A stretch of 64,000 nt of DNA from positions 2,232,001-2,296,000 of the forward strand of contig NZ_JBBKTT010000001.1 in NCBI RefSeq assembly GCF_037892425.1. The letters run 5' to 3'. The notes under the pieces are model-generated. The model was not told the DNA's origin. It worked only from the letters and a program-made list of their open reading frames with translations, and made no database searches. This DNA is from Lacibacter sp. H375 (GTDB lineage Bacteria > Bacteroidota > Bacteroidia > Chitinophagales > Chitinophagaceae). Below are positions 1-8,439 of the stretch, piece by piece. The translations under genes and the position numbers were made by a program. The first letter of the stretch is position 1, and every line of letters starts with the position of its first letter.

Positions 1-1394
1 TTAGCTGCACTCATCATTTGTCCAACACCATCGTGCAGGTCTTTGGCAATGCGTTGCCGCTCTTTTTCTTCAGCTTTTAATACCGCAGATGCAGCCAGTT
101 GTTGCTGCTCAAGGACAGCTTGTTTCATGGTTGCTTCCTGTTTTAATTTATAACGACGGTAGTAAGAAACAGCAAGAAGCGAAAGCAATACAATTGACAA
201 AGCAATTCCAATGATCCAGTAATTTTTCTTTTCAATGATGTATTGCTGCCGTTGAATTTCTTTTTCTTTTTCAAGTGTTTCATATTTAGTTTCAAGCTCA
301 GCAAATTTTTGTGAAAGGTTGTCTGTAAACAATGAATCTTTTGTTGATGCATAGAATTTGAACATCGCTAAAGCTTCGTCGTTCTTATTCAATGATTCGT
401 ATGAATGTGAAAGTGCAAGGTAGGTTTGGTTTACTTCGGGTAAACAGTTTACTGCGTCTTTACCAATATTCAACGCTGCCTGCAATATGGCAATAGATGA
501 ATCGTATTGTTTCTGGTCGTGAAAAACCAAGCCAAGATTATTCATGCAACTAACCTGTCCCTTGGTGTCGCCCAGGTCTTTTCTTAATTGTAGTGATTCA
601 TTGATGGCGGCTAAAGCCTCCTTGTAATTTTGCTTTTTGATGTAAAGTGCGCCAATGTTGTTTAATGCGTTGGCGAGATATTCTTTATCCTGAATTGATC
701 GGCTGATCGTGATTGCCTTGTTGTAGTAAGTGGTTGCTTTATTATCATCGCCTTTTATTTTATAAACGTTCGCAATATTTACAAATGACCCTGCTAATCC
801 ATAATTATCTTTTAGTTTTTCTTTTATTTCGATGGATTGAAGCTGGTATTTGATGGCATCGTCATAACGTCCAAGATTCTGGTTAAGGATACCGATATTA
901 TTGAGCGAATATGAAATGCCGATATCGTTCTTGTGTTTTGTAAAGAGTGATAAGGCCTGTAACTGGTTTTCCAATGCTTTATCAAATGCTCCTTTCTTCT
1001 GGTAAACGATCCCGATCTTATTATACACTTTTGCAATACCCAGGCCATCATTCAACTGTTCTCTTATTTTTCCTGAAAGCTGATAGAAGGCAATAGCACT
1101 ATCATATTTTTCCTGGTCGAATAACAAAATACCAAGATCGTTGTATGCCTGCGCCATTCCTTTTGGATAATTTACTTTTCGGGCCTGTTCAATTGCCTTA
1201 AAACCATATTGCATTGCTTTATCCCGGTTTACCAAACGGTATTCCCATGTAAGGTCATTGTAAATTTTCACCAGCTGGCTGTCTTTACTGTTAACGACAA
1301 GTTTTTCTAAACTGTCAATCACTGATTTGTTTTTTTGCGCTTTCAGTGACATACTAAAAGCCAATAGCAAACCTGCAAAAAGTATTTTCTTCAT
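1..1394 (-). CDS. TPR-containing sensor histidine kinase, C-terminus beyond the window
   Basis: Reading from the ATG at 1394, 464 codons run off the left edge. The order is a signal peptide (MKKILFAGLLLAFS), tetratricopeptide repeats from about residue 40 to 330, a short coiled coil, one membrane helix near residues 395-415, and then the HisKA_3 phosphoacceptor motif KDLHDGVGQMMSAA just before the edge. The HATPase domain must lie outside. The layout is that of NarL-type sensor kinases with a periplasmic TPR sensor, and the protein resembles the adjacent upstream kinase, which ends 9 bp away, so the two look like a tandem duplication in one operon. A LuxR-type response regulator is the expected partner but none is visible here. 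Confidence 0.9.
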   Translation of the reverse strand, partial: MKKILFAGLLLAFSMSLKAQKNKSVIDSLEKLVVNSKDSQLVKIYNDLTWEYRLVNRDKAMQYGFKAIEQARKVNYPKGMAQAYNDLGILLFDQEKYDSAIAFYQLSGKIREQLNDGLGIAKVYNKIGIVYQKKGAFDKALENQLQALSLFTKHKNDIGISYSLNNIGILNQNLGRYDDAIKYQLQSIEIKEKLKDNYGLAGSFVNIANVYKIKGDDNKATTYYNKAITISRSIQDKEYLANALNNIGALYIKKQNYKEALAAINESLQLRKDLGDTKGQVSCMNNLGLVFHDQKQYDSSIAILQAALNIGKDAVNCLPEVNQTYLALSHSYESLNKNDEALAMFKFYASTKDSLFTDNLSQKFAELETKYETLEKEKEIQRQQYIIEKKNYWIIGIALSIVLLSLLAVSYYRRYKLKQEATMKQAVLEQQQLAASAVLKAEEKERQRIAKDLHDGVGQMMSAA

Positions 1395-1403
1395 TTTATT
1401 TTT

Positions 1404-3227
1404 TTATAGCTTCTTTGTTTGTGGTACATGAATGGCAATTAATGTTCCATTGCCGGGTGAGCTGTCAATGTCAACAGTGCCTTTTAAGAATTGAATACGA
1501 CTTCGGATATTTGAAAGACCCATTCCATCCTCGTTTTGTTGGAGATCGTTTAAAAAACCTTTGCCATTATCTTCAATGGTTACGCTGATGCCATCATTAT
1601 CATGAATTAGTGAAATATCCAACGTGCTTGCTTCTGCATGTTTAATGCTGTTGTTGATACATTCCTGTATCACACGGAATAAAATAGTTTCTGTGGTTGT
1701 GTTCAAACGTTCATTAAAACCCTCGCTGTGAAAGCTTACCTGTAGTTCTTTATTGCTGATCTTACTTGCTAATTCTTCCACGGCATTGGGCAATCCTTTG
1801 TTGAGCAGGGCAGAAGGCATCATGCTATGGCTCACTGCTCTTACTTCTTTACAACTGTCGTCCACTAGCTGAATAATATTCGCCAGTGATTTGCTTTGAT
1901 CACCATCCTGAATGTTTACTGAATTGTAAAACGAGGAAAGATTCATGCGTGCCGCACTCATCATTTGCCCCACTCCATCGTGAAGATCTTTTGCAATACG
2001 GGTGCGTTCTTTTTCTTCAGCTTCAAGAATTGATTGTGCAGCAAGTTCCTGTTGCTTTAAAATTTCTGTTTGGTGTTTTACCTGGTGTTTCCAACGGTAA
2101 CGGTAATAAAGTAAGTAACTGATAACGGCTGCAAATGCAACAAAGCCAAGGATCAGAAAGATCTGTGTATTTTGTTTTTTGATAGTGAATTGCTGAACCT
2201 GTATCTGCTGTTCTTTTTTATTGGTTTCGTATAACGTACTCAGTTCTTCTATCTGTCTTGTCTTCTGTGCATTGAACAATGAATCTTTTAGTTGTGTGTA
2301 CCAGGTATAATAGTCCAATGCTTTTTTATACTCACCGGTTACATTGGCTATGCGGCTTAACTCAGCATAGTTGTTTGAAAGCAGCTCACGGTACTGCATC
2401 CGTTCGGCAAGTTTAGTACTTGCTTCAAGATAATAAACTGCACGCTCAAACTTGCCCCAACTGCCATACATTACACCCATATCTGCGTAGCTGAGAGTTA
2501 GGGCAAATGTATCTTTCAACTTTTGCCTGATGGCAAGTGCACGCAGATTATAATCTTCTGCCTGATCAAATTTGCTTTGCAAACCATACACGCCAGCTAA
2601 AAAATTATAACACCAACCTTTACCTCCTTCGTCTTTTAACTTTGTAGCTATCTGCAGCGCTGCATTATAATGACGGATGGCTTCTTCATAGTTTCCCTGG
2701 TATTCATAAACAACACCGCTTTCATTCATAATCATTTGTATGCCACTCGAATCTTTTAGTTTGGTAAACAGCTCAAGTGCAGTATTATAAAAGCTGAGTG
2801 CCCGTTTCAGATCCCTTGTTTTACGGTAAAGCTTTGCAAGATCGTTCATTATATAAGCCTGCTTCTGCCATAGGCTGCGACGTTCATAAATTCCTTGTGC
2901 AAAAAAGTAATAAGCTGCTGCTTTTTCATAGTCGCCTTTAAAATAAGTTGCCACCCCAAGTGAGTGATTAAGTTCAGCTAATGCCAGTGAATCGTTGAGT
3001 TTAGTTGCAAGTGATATACCCTCTTCACCAACTTTAATGGTCTCATTAAAACTGATCAGGCTAAGTCTTCCGGTGAGTAGTATATATGCTTTTAGTTTTG
3101 CGTTGTAATTGGTTGTACTGCCAATGGTAGCACGCAGGCTGTCAATTGTTGTGTCTTGTGCAAACACAGCAAGTTGAAGTAAAAGAAATAGTAATGTGGG
3201 TAATGCGGTTTTGGGTTTGGGCCACAT
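1404..3227 (-). CDS. TPR-containing sensor histidine kinase (HisKA_3/NarL type)
   Basis: 607 residues. It has an N-terminal signal peptide ending near VFAQ, TPR repeats over about residues 45-320, a membrane helix near residues 345-370 (FLILGFVAFAAVISYLLYY), and a cytoplasmic kinase module. The module shows the HisKA_3 motif RIAKDLHDGVGQMMSAA with His416 as likely phosphoacceptor, an N box (QECINNSIKHAEAS), a G1 box (DNGKGF) and a G2 box (GMGLSNIRSRI), so it is catalytically complete. It probably phosphorylates a LuxR-family regulator in response to an envelope signal; the ligand cannot be told. It lies 5 bp after dapB and 9 bp before a paralogous kinase. Confidence 0.93.
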   Translation of the reverse strand: MWPKPKTALPTLLFLLLQLAVFAQDTTIDSLRATIGSTTNYNAKLKAYILLTGRLSLISFNETIKVGEEGISLATKLNDSLALAELNHSLGVATYFKGDYEKAAAYYFFAQGIYERRSLWQKQAYIMNDLAKLYRKTRDLKRALSFYNTALELFTKLKDSSGIQMIMNESGVVYEYQGNYEEAIRHYNAALQIATKLKDEGGKGWCYNFLAGVYGLQSKFDQAEDYNLRALAIRQKLKDTFALTLSYADMGVMYGSWGKFERAVYYLEASTKLAERMQYRELLSNNYAELSRIANVTGEYKKALDYYTWYTQLKDSLFNAQKTRQIEELSTLYETNKKEQQIQVQQFTIKKQNTQIFLILGFVAFAAVISYLLYYRYRWKHQVKHQTEILKQQELAAQSILEAEEKERTRIAKDLHDGVGQMMSAARMNLSSFYNSVNIQDGDQSKSLANIIQLVDDSCKEVRAVSHSMMPSALLNKGLPNAVEELASKISNKELQVSFHSEGFNERLNTTTETILFRVIQECINNSIKHAEASTLDISLIHDNDGISVTIEDNGKGFLNDLQQNEDGMGLSNIRSRIQFLKGTVDIDSSPGNGTLIAIHVPQTKKL

Positions 3228-3232
3228 GGTGC

Positions 3233-3949
3233 TTACAAGTTAAGCACTTCTTTCATTCCGAAGAAACCGGTTTTATCTTTTAAAAATTCGGCAGCGAGTA
3301 CGGCACCTAAAGCAAAGCCAGTGCGGTTATGAGCCGTGTGTATGATCTCGATATCATCAATAGCCGAACTGTATTTTACGTGATGCGTGCCGGGGGCTGG
3401 ATCGATCCTTTCGCTGATGATCGAAAGATCGCCGGGATGTGCAGACACTTCGTTCACCCATTTTTCTTTACGACCCAACTGTTCCAACACCTGTTCAGCC
3501 AATGAAATGGCGGTGCCGCTTGGCGCATCTTTTTTTGCAGTGTGATGGATCTCTTTCAGTGTTACTTCGTAATTGCTTTGTGGCGCCATCAATTGTGCCA
3601 GGCGCTTATTCACTTCAAAGAAAATATTTACTCCCACGCTGAAGTTGCTCGCTACAATTAATCCTGTGCGGCTTGCTTCTGCAATGGCCTTTGCTTCATC
3701 AAGTTTTTCCAACCAACCGGTAGAACCACAAACCACTGGTACACTCTGCTGTAAACAAAAAGTTACATTCTTGAAAGCAGTATGCGGACTGGTAAATTCA
3801 ATGACCACATCTGCTTTCTTTATATTCTCAGGAGTAAGATCATGAAGGTTATCTGCATCAATGATTAATACAGCTTCGTGGCCACGTTCTTTCGCAATTT
3901 CATGGATGGCTTTGCCCATTTTGCCATAACCGATCAGCGCTATGTTCAT
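3233..3949 (-). CDS. dapB: 4-hydroxy-tetrahydrodipicolinate reductase
   Basis: 238 residues. DapB reduces 4-hydroxy-tetrahydrodipicolinate with NAD(P)H in the diaminopimelate/lysine pathway, in the cytoplasm. Visible are the N-terminal dinucleotide-binding loop GYGKMGKAI (residues 7-15), the CGSTGW segment (74-79), the catalytic EIHHTAKKDAPSGTA motif (about 133-147) and the C-terminal AHNRTGFALGA stretch. It is shorter than the roughly 270-residue E. coli enzyme, which is usual for the Bacteroidota version. It sits directly downstream of the DUF5683 and parB genes on the same strand, an order I recall as common in this phylum. Confidence 0.95.
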   Translation of the reverse strand: MNIALIGYGKMGKAIHEIAKERGHEAVLIIDADNLHDLTPENIKKADVVIEFTSPHTAFKNVTFCLQQSVPVVCGSTGWLEKLDEAKAIAEASRTGLIVASNFSVGVNIFFEVNKRLAQLMAPQSNYEVTLKEIHHTAKKDAPSGTAISLAEQVLEQLGRKEKWVNEVSAHPGDLSIISERIDPAPGTHHVKYSSAIDDIEIIHTAHNRTGFALGAVLAAEFLKDKTGFFGMKEVLNL

Positions 3950-3997
3950 CTAAATAGTTGGTTTGATTTTTTATAACGATGACCGTTGTGCAAACAA

Positions 3998-4618
3998 TCA
4001 TCTTGCTGAATTATTCTTTCCAAAGGTAAAGACTAATCCAACTGACGCCTGTTTGGTTACAGGATTTATAGTAGGGTTCACCCGCATCGACAGATCATCT
4101 GAAACTTCAAACGCTTTCAAATGACCATCAACTGTTGCATCTACCACATTTAATCCCCACAAAAGAAGAAAGATCAATACTGAATAATCAACGTACTGTC
4201 TTACACCAATACGATACTGCCGCACAGCTTCTGCATCAACCGGTTGAAATTTTGGTTTGATGAGATAATCATTCGACGGGAAAGTGTCAACCTTATAACG
4301 GTAAGCATCTCTTGCGTCAATATATTCTTTGCGGTTGTAAATAAAGAAACCTGCAGCAGTGCCCAACGCACCATAAACAATGGGAATCTTCCAGTATTTT
4401 TTATTGTAGGCTTGTCCCCAACCCGGAATAATTGCAGAACGGATGGTTGCTTTGCGTGGCGAATGTTCTGCTTTCTTTTTGGTTGTGTCGATTGCCTGTT
4501 TTTTTGTTGTGTCTGTTTGTACAGACGGAACAACGGGTTTCACTGCAGCAGTATCCTGTGCAGCAACAGCATGCAGTAAACCAAATGAGATGAGTATAAG
4601 AAAAAAGAATTGCCTCAT
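3998..4618 (-). CDS. DUF5683 domain membrane protein
   Basis: 206 residues. A signal peptide (to about residue 20, ending VAAQ) is followed by a Thr/Lys-rich linker with repeated DTTKK, then the conserved DUF5683 core: RKATIRSAIIPGWGQAYNKK, a membrane helix (KIPIVYGALGTAAGFFIYN) and a second helix (YSVLIFLLLWGLNVVDATVDGH). The function of the family is not known. The gene lies 3 bp downstream of parB and about 50 bp upstream of dapB, the typical Bacteroidota neighbourhood. The GWGQ motif and the two helices suggest a small inner-membrane protein. Confidence 0.85.
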   Translation of the reverse strand: MRQFFFLILISFGLLHAVAAQDTAAVKPVVPSVQTDTTKKQAIDTTKKKAEHSPRKATIRSAIIPGWGQAYNKKYWKIPIVYGALGTAAGFFIYNRKEYIDARDAYRYKVDTFPSNDYLIKPKFQPVDAEAVRQYRIGVRQYVDYSVLIFLLLWGLNVVDATVDGHLKAFEVSDDLSMRVNPTINPVTKQASVGLVFTFGKNNSAR

Positions 4619-4621
4619 GTG

Positions 4622-5533
4622 TTATTCAACATCGGTGCCCAGTGTTTTCAGTATCTGGTTGAATTGTTCAAGCGAATAATATTCGATCAAAATACTGCCA
4701 TTGCCTTTTTTGCTATGGTTCACTTTTACTTTGGTACCAAATTGTGACGCTAAGTTATCTTCAATTCGCTGAAAGGCCTGCGGCAAACCGCCTTTTACAG
4801 CAGGTTTAACAGGTGCAGATTTATACAATTGACGAACCAAAGCTTCCGTTTGACGAACAGATAATTCTTTTTGCTTTACCTGATGATAAACGTATAACTG
4901 CTTATCAATTGTATCAACATTAATCAATGCTCGTGCATGACCCATGCTTAATGCTCCAGTGCGGACAGCCAATTGAATATCGGGCGGAAGTTTCAGCAGA
5001 CGGATATAGTTGGTAACAGTTGTACGATCTTTTCCCATGCGTTCTGCTACTTGCTCCTGTGTGTAATCCAGCTCTTCCATCAATCGTTTGTAGCTGAGGG
5101 CAATTTCCACTGCATTCAGGTTTTCACGCTGCAGGTTTTCAAGCAACGCAAGTTCCAGGAGTTCCTGATCGTTTGCCTGGCGGATGTATGCCGGAATATC
5201 TTTCAGGCCAGCAAGTTTGGAAGCACGCCAACGGCGCTCACCCGAAATAAGGCGGTATTTGCCTGAAGGAAGTTTTGAAACAGTAACCGGTTGAATGATA
5301 TCGTGCATTTTAATGCTGTCGGCCAGTTCTTTCAGCGCTGTTTCATCAAAATCACGGCGGGGCTGTTTTGGGTTTACCTCAATATCTCCTACAGGCACCC
5401 GCAGCATGGATGTAACTGCTTCGGCCACAGTTGGTTTCAACTGACCGGCTGTGGTTTTCAGATCTTCATCAATACTTTGCAGCAGGGAACGTATTCCCTT
5501 TCCTAACGCATCTTTTTTTCCGGGTGTAGACAT
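4622..5533 (-). CDS. parB: ParB/Spo0J chromosome partitioning protein
   Basis: 303 residues. ParB binds centromere-like parS sites, loads as a CTP-dependent clamp and works with the ParA ATPase in chromosome segregation. Visible are the ParB/Srx-like fold with NPKQPRRDFDE (about residues 54-64) and the CTP-binding GERRWRA motif (98-104), the ENLQRENLN motif (132-140), a helix-turn-helix (about 158-183, TQEQVAERMGKDRTTVTNYI) and a C-terminal dimerisation segment ending in a Leu/Tyr-rich stretch. The parA gene that often precedes parB in this phylum is not upstream here; a Gly/Cys-rich protein gene is. No parS-like site was noticed. Confidence 0.95.
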   Translation of the reverse strand: MSTPGKKDALGKGIRSLLQSIDEDLKTTAGQLKPTVAEAVTSMLRVPVGDIEVNPKQPRRDFDETALKELADSIKMHDIIQPVTVSKLPSGKYRLISGERRWRASKLAGLKDIPAYIRQANDQELLELALLENLQRENLNAVEIALSYKRLMEELDYTQEQVAERMGKDRTTVTNYIRLLKLPPDIQLAVRTGALSMGHARALINVDTIDKQLYVYHQVKQKELSVRQTEALVRQLYKSAPVKPAVKGGLPQAFQRIEDNLASQFGTKVKVNHSKKGNGSILIEYYSLEQFNQILKTLGTDVE

Positions 5534-5614
5534 ACTTTTTCTTTATTACAGTCTGCGAAGTACCTGAAAAAAAACCAAAAAACAAGGATAGATGATGAGG
5601 GTATGTTGAACTAA

Positions 5615-6346
5615 CTAATCTCCTCCACCGCATCCGCTGCTGCAGCTTGAACCGCAACTTGAGCTTCCACTATCTGCCCCATCGCTTGCACTACCAAAGT
5701 CGCCACCTGCACCCCCGCCACCAAAGTCGCCGCCATTAAAATCAGAAAAGCCCGGATCGTCAAAATAACTTGAAAGAGGTGCGTCAGTTGAATAACTTGA
5801 ATATCCGCCGTCGCTGTAAACAGTGGTTAATTGTGGTTGGTAAGCTTTTTTAGCAGCAGTAAGCTGAGCATCACTGAATTTTGGTAAATCCCAGATTTCT
5901 ACAGGAGCATCAAATCCAAATTCAGTACGGTAGAGCAGAAGTGTTTTTACGTATTGTTCAGCAAATGCTTCCGTTTGGTCATTAAACGGTATAAGTTCAG
6001 GATGATGATCGAAGTTGTATTGAATCACCTCGTCACAAAATTGACGATAGGGTTTTGTGAAAAGTAAATGCTCATGCCAAACAATATCTATGATTTTGGA
6101 AGGAGTTACCTGGAAATTGCTGATAATACCTAAGTAAACAAATTTCTTGTATTCGTGAATTGCATGTAATGCAAAATTGGTATTCCAGTTATGTTTCCTT
6201 TTGATTTTATCGGCAAAGGCTCTTGTCGAAGCATCTTCTCCACCAAACAATTCTGTTATTCGATTCCAGACGTTCGGCGGTACAATATGATTGAACTTAT
6301 ACGAATCAAGGCTTAACCATAATTCCTTTTTGTTGATTTCAGGCAT
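5615..6346 (-). CDS. GRDP-like protein with Gly/Ser/Cys-rich tail
   Basis: 243 residues, no signal peptide or membrane helix. The body carries a DIVWHEHLLFTKPYRQFCDE motif (about residues 88-107) that resembles the DxxWHxH signature of glycine-rich-domain proteins (DUF1399/GRDP-like); the middle part ends near DAPVEIWDLPKF. After a Tyr/Ser-rich linker the last 40 residues are almost only Gly, Ser, Asp and Cys, ending SSCGSSCSSGCGGGD with four cysteines. The same combination occurs in bacterial GRDP-like/TIGR04222-type proteins, whose function is unknown. It stands where parA is often found relative to parB, but has no ATPase motifs. Confidence 0.7.
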   Translation of the reverse strand: MPEINKKELWLSLDSYKFNHIVPPNVWNRITELFGGEDASTRAFADKIKRKHNWNTNFALHAIHEYKKFVYLGIISNFQVTPSKIIDIVWHEHLLFTKPYRQFCDEVIQYNFDHHPELIPFNDQTEAFAEQYVKTLLLYRTEFGFDAPVEIWDLPKFSDAQLTAAKKAYQPQLTTVYSDGGYSSYSTDAPLSSYFDDPGFSDFNGGDFGGGGAGGDFGSASDGADSGSSSCGSSCSSGCGGGD

Positions 6347-6370
6347 TTCAATGTTATTATGAGTGACGAT

Positions 6371-6733
6371 TTATTTCATCAAACTATACCCCAACCACGT
6401 AGCAGCCAAACCCAGCAACAAACTTCCAATCACATATAAAAAAAACATGCCGATGCGTTGCTGTTGTAACATGATGAGGCTTTCGAGTGAGAATGCAGAA
6501 AATGTTGTAAACCCACCGCAGATGCCTGCAGCAAGAAACAAGCGCCAATTGGTTGCAAAATGTTCGCTTCGTAATGCATAGGCAAACACCAGCCCGATAA
6601 TAAAACTGCCAATGATATTCACCAGGAAAGTGGCAAGAGGAAATGAAGCATGCTTAAACCAAACTGCAAATGCATAACGCAACATGCTGCCCGCAGCACC
6701 ACCAAGACCAACGAGGAGAATATTTTTAAGCAT
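6371..6733 (-). CDS. crcB: Fluoride efflux channel CrcB/Fluc
   Basis: 120 residues from the ATG at 6733; an in-frame upstream ATG at 6781 would add 16 residues that do not fit the family, so I prefer the internal start. Fluc channels are small dual-topology dimers that export fluoride. Four membrane helices are visible together with the family signatures GGAAGSMLRY (residues 9-18), FLVNIIGSFIIG, and the GICGGFTTFSAFSLE segment that carries the pore phenylalanines and the central sodium site. No fluoride riboswitch was recognised in the short gap upstream. Confidence 0.93.
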   Translation of the reverse strand: MLKNILLVGLGGAAGSMLRYAFAVWFKHASFPLATFLVNIIGSFIIGLVFAYALRSEHFATNWRLFLAAGICGGFTTFSAFSLESLIMLQQQRIGMFFLYVIGSLLLGLAATWLGYSLMK

Positions 6734-6752
6734 AAGCAAGAAGTTGGGAGTT

Positions 6753-6831
6753 AGAATACAGAATTTAGAATAAAACAACATATACTCGGTATGTTTTTCT
6801 TCTCTCTACTATCTTCTGTATTCTAAATTCT
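6753..6831. repeat. Two inverted 7-bp-phased tracts, AGAATAC/TCTAAAT family
   Basis: Positions 6753-6773 read AGAATAC AGAATTT AGAATAA, three 7-base units. On the other side of a short spacer, about 6794-6831, the complementary family runs in the opposite sense (TCT every 7 bases; TCTGTAT TCTAAAT TCT). The two arms contain an exact 11-base inverted match (6753-6763 with 6814-6824), so the gap between crcB and the next gene could also fold into a long hairpin. No gene is seen in it. Confidence 0.6.
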
Positions 6832-7233
6832 TTACAGGTTCCCCGTAAACGTATAATTGAAATCAACCTGCCACAAACCGTTACGCTTGATCACCTTCAC
6901 AGGCATTTGTTTCTTTTTGTAAGAGTTGGAATAATTAACGATCACCACCGTGTCGCTTACATTATCAACCGAATGAATAATAATAGAAGACCCTTTGTAG
7001 CCTTCTTTATCTTTTTTGCTCATTTCATCTTTGTATTTTTTTTCGATGAGATCGAGCTCATACAAATTCAAACTGTCTTTGATCATCAGTTCTCTTGCCC
7101 AATCATAATCACCATCCAGCGAGCTACGGATAAATTCACGGGCTGTGTCCAATGCTTCAGTTGGGCGCTCACGTTCCTGTTTACAGGAAGCAACGGCCAC
7201 GATAACAGCAAGCAATAAAAGAATTCTTTTCAT
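6832..7233 (-). CDS. Small lipoprotein with DUF4878-like fold
   Basis: 133 residues. The lipobox VASC places the acylated cysteine at residue 17 (MKRILLLLAVIVAVASCKQ). The mature part starts with a helix (ALDTAREFIRSSLDGDYDWARELM) and continues with beta strands ending in KVIKRNGLWQVDF, a pattern typical of NTF2-like DUF4878 lipoproteins. The role is unknown; the protein should sit in the outer or inner membrane facing the periplasm. A CAAATGTA sequence at 7241-7248 (TACATTTG on the coding strand) lies only 8 bases before the ATG and may be its -7 element, which would leave almost no leader. Confidence 0.75.
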   Translation of the reverse strand: MKRILLLLAVIVAVASCKQERERPTEALDTAREFIRSSLDGDYDWARELMIKDSLNLYELDLIEKKYKDEMSKKDKEGYKGSSIIIHSVDNVSDTVVIVNYSNSYKKKQMPVKVIKRNGLWQVDFNYTFTGNL

Positions 7234-7381
7234 GATGGGTCAAATGTACAAAAGGGAATGATTTGAGGAACAGTTTTAACAGGCTGATAGAAACACCGAT
7301 GACACAGATTGGAAAGATTTTCACAGATCAGATTTTAAATCTGCGTTTTTCTGCTCCATCAGTTTCATCTGTGACTCTATA

Positions 7382-7415
7382 AAAGAAAGATCCCGTCTCA
7401 TTGCTGAAACGGGAT
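7382..7415 (-). terminator. Rho-independent terminator after phoH
   Basis: On the minus strand ATCCCGTTTC and GAGACGGGAT pair over ten bases (one G-T) around a six-base loop, and are followed by CTTTCTTTT. It lies about 35 bases after the phoH stop codon. Confidence 0.75.
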
Positions 7416-7449
7416 GCGGTTGTATATGCTGCGGTGTAAGTACGCTCAT

Positions 7450-8439
7450 TTAACGACGGTGGTAGCTGTTAGGCTGCTCCTGGTCTATCTTATGGTCTTT
7501 GTCGTAAGCCCTGATGATGGCCTTCACCAAACGGTGACGAACCACATCTTCTTCATCAAGTTCAATATGACTGATACCATCGATGTTCTTTAGAATGCGG
7601 ATACCTTTTTCCAGACCACTGCGTTGGTTCTTTGGCAGATCCACCTGTGTCATATCACCTGTAATGATAGCTTTTGCATTTGCACCAATACGGGTGAGGA
7701 ACATTTTCAACTGCAGATCGGTTGTGTTTTGCGCTTCATCCAAAATGATGAATGCATTGTCCAACGTACGGCCACGCATATAAGCCAACGGTGCAATTTC
7801 AATTACACGTGTGCTCATGTAATAACCGAGTTTATCTGCAGGGATCATATCATCCAATGCATCGTATAACGGACGCAGATATGGATCGATCTTTTCTTTG
7901 AGATCACCTGGAAGAAAACCAAGACTTTCGCCGGCTTCAACAGCAGGACGTGTAAGAATGATCTTCTTTACCAGCTTATTCTTTAATGCACGTACTGCAA
8001 GAGCAACAGCGGTATAGGTTTTACCGGTACCCGCCGGCCCGATTGCAAATACGATATCGTTTTTATCAATTGCACCCACCATCCGTTTCTGGTTTTGTGT
8101 GCGTGCACGAACAGTTTTACCATTGGGGCCAAACACCAGAACTTCGCTTGGGTTTCGTTCCACAAAGGCATCAACTGTTTCCTGGTCGTCGCCGCCGAGG
8201 ATTTGTTCAAGATAATTTTCGCTGAGTTGTCCGTTACGTTCTAAGTAAGCAATGAGCAGATCAATTTTTTCTTTTGCCTGATCTACCTGTTCGGGGCTGC
8301 CACTTAATTTGATTTGTGTGCCCCTTGATAAAATTTTTAAGAGTGGAAACTTTTTCTTGAGGATGTCTAATTTACCGTTGTTAACACCAAAAAATTCAAT
8401 CGGGTTAACGGTTTCGAGGTTAATGATCGTTTCAGTCAA
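7450..8439 (-). CDS. phoH: PhoH family ATPase
   Basis: 329 residues. PhoH-like proteins are cytoplasmic P-loop ATPases of the helicase-like superfamily, often linked to RNA metabolism. An N-terminal KH-like segment (about residues 20-65, ILSRGTQIKLSG) precedes the ATPase core with Walker A GPAGTGKT (134-141), the conserved TRPAVEAGESLGFLPGDL stretch, Walker B IILDEAQN (231-238), and the sensor-like ITGDMTQVDLP. Length and motifs match a complete protein. It is a single gene with its own terminator downstream and a 438-base divergent upstream region. Confidence 0.93.
   Translation of the reverse strand: MTETIINLETVNPIEFFGVNNGKLDILKKKFPLLKILSRGTQIKLSGSPEQVDQAKEKIDLLIAYLERNGQLSENYLEQILGGDDQETVDAFVERNPSEVLVFGPNGKTVRARTQNQKRMVGAIDKNDIVFAIGPAGTGKTYTAVALAVRALKNKLVKKIILTRPAVEAGESLGFLPGDLKEKIDPYLRPLYDALDDMIPADKLGYYMSTRVIEIAPLAYMRGRTLDNAFIILDEAQNTTDLQLKMFLTRIGANAKAIITGDMTQVDLPKNQRSGLEKGIRILKNIDGISHIELDEEDVVRHRLVKAIIRAYDKDHKIDQEQPNSYHRR

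Noticed and set aside
4244-4679. Plus-strand frames opposite the DUF5683 and parB genes
   Set aside because: Cys/Val/Phe-rich antisense shadows without start context or family features.
4622-5533. parS site near parB
   Set aside because: Looked for GTTTCACGTGAAAC-like palindromes in and around the gene; none found within the window by eye.
7290-7380. CACAGAT/GATTTTCACAGAT region as a further phased tract
   Set aside because: The CAGAT copies are 9, 10 and 5 bases apart, so there is no fixed period; left as unexplained intergenic DNA.
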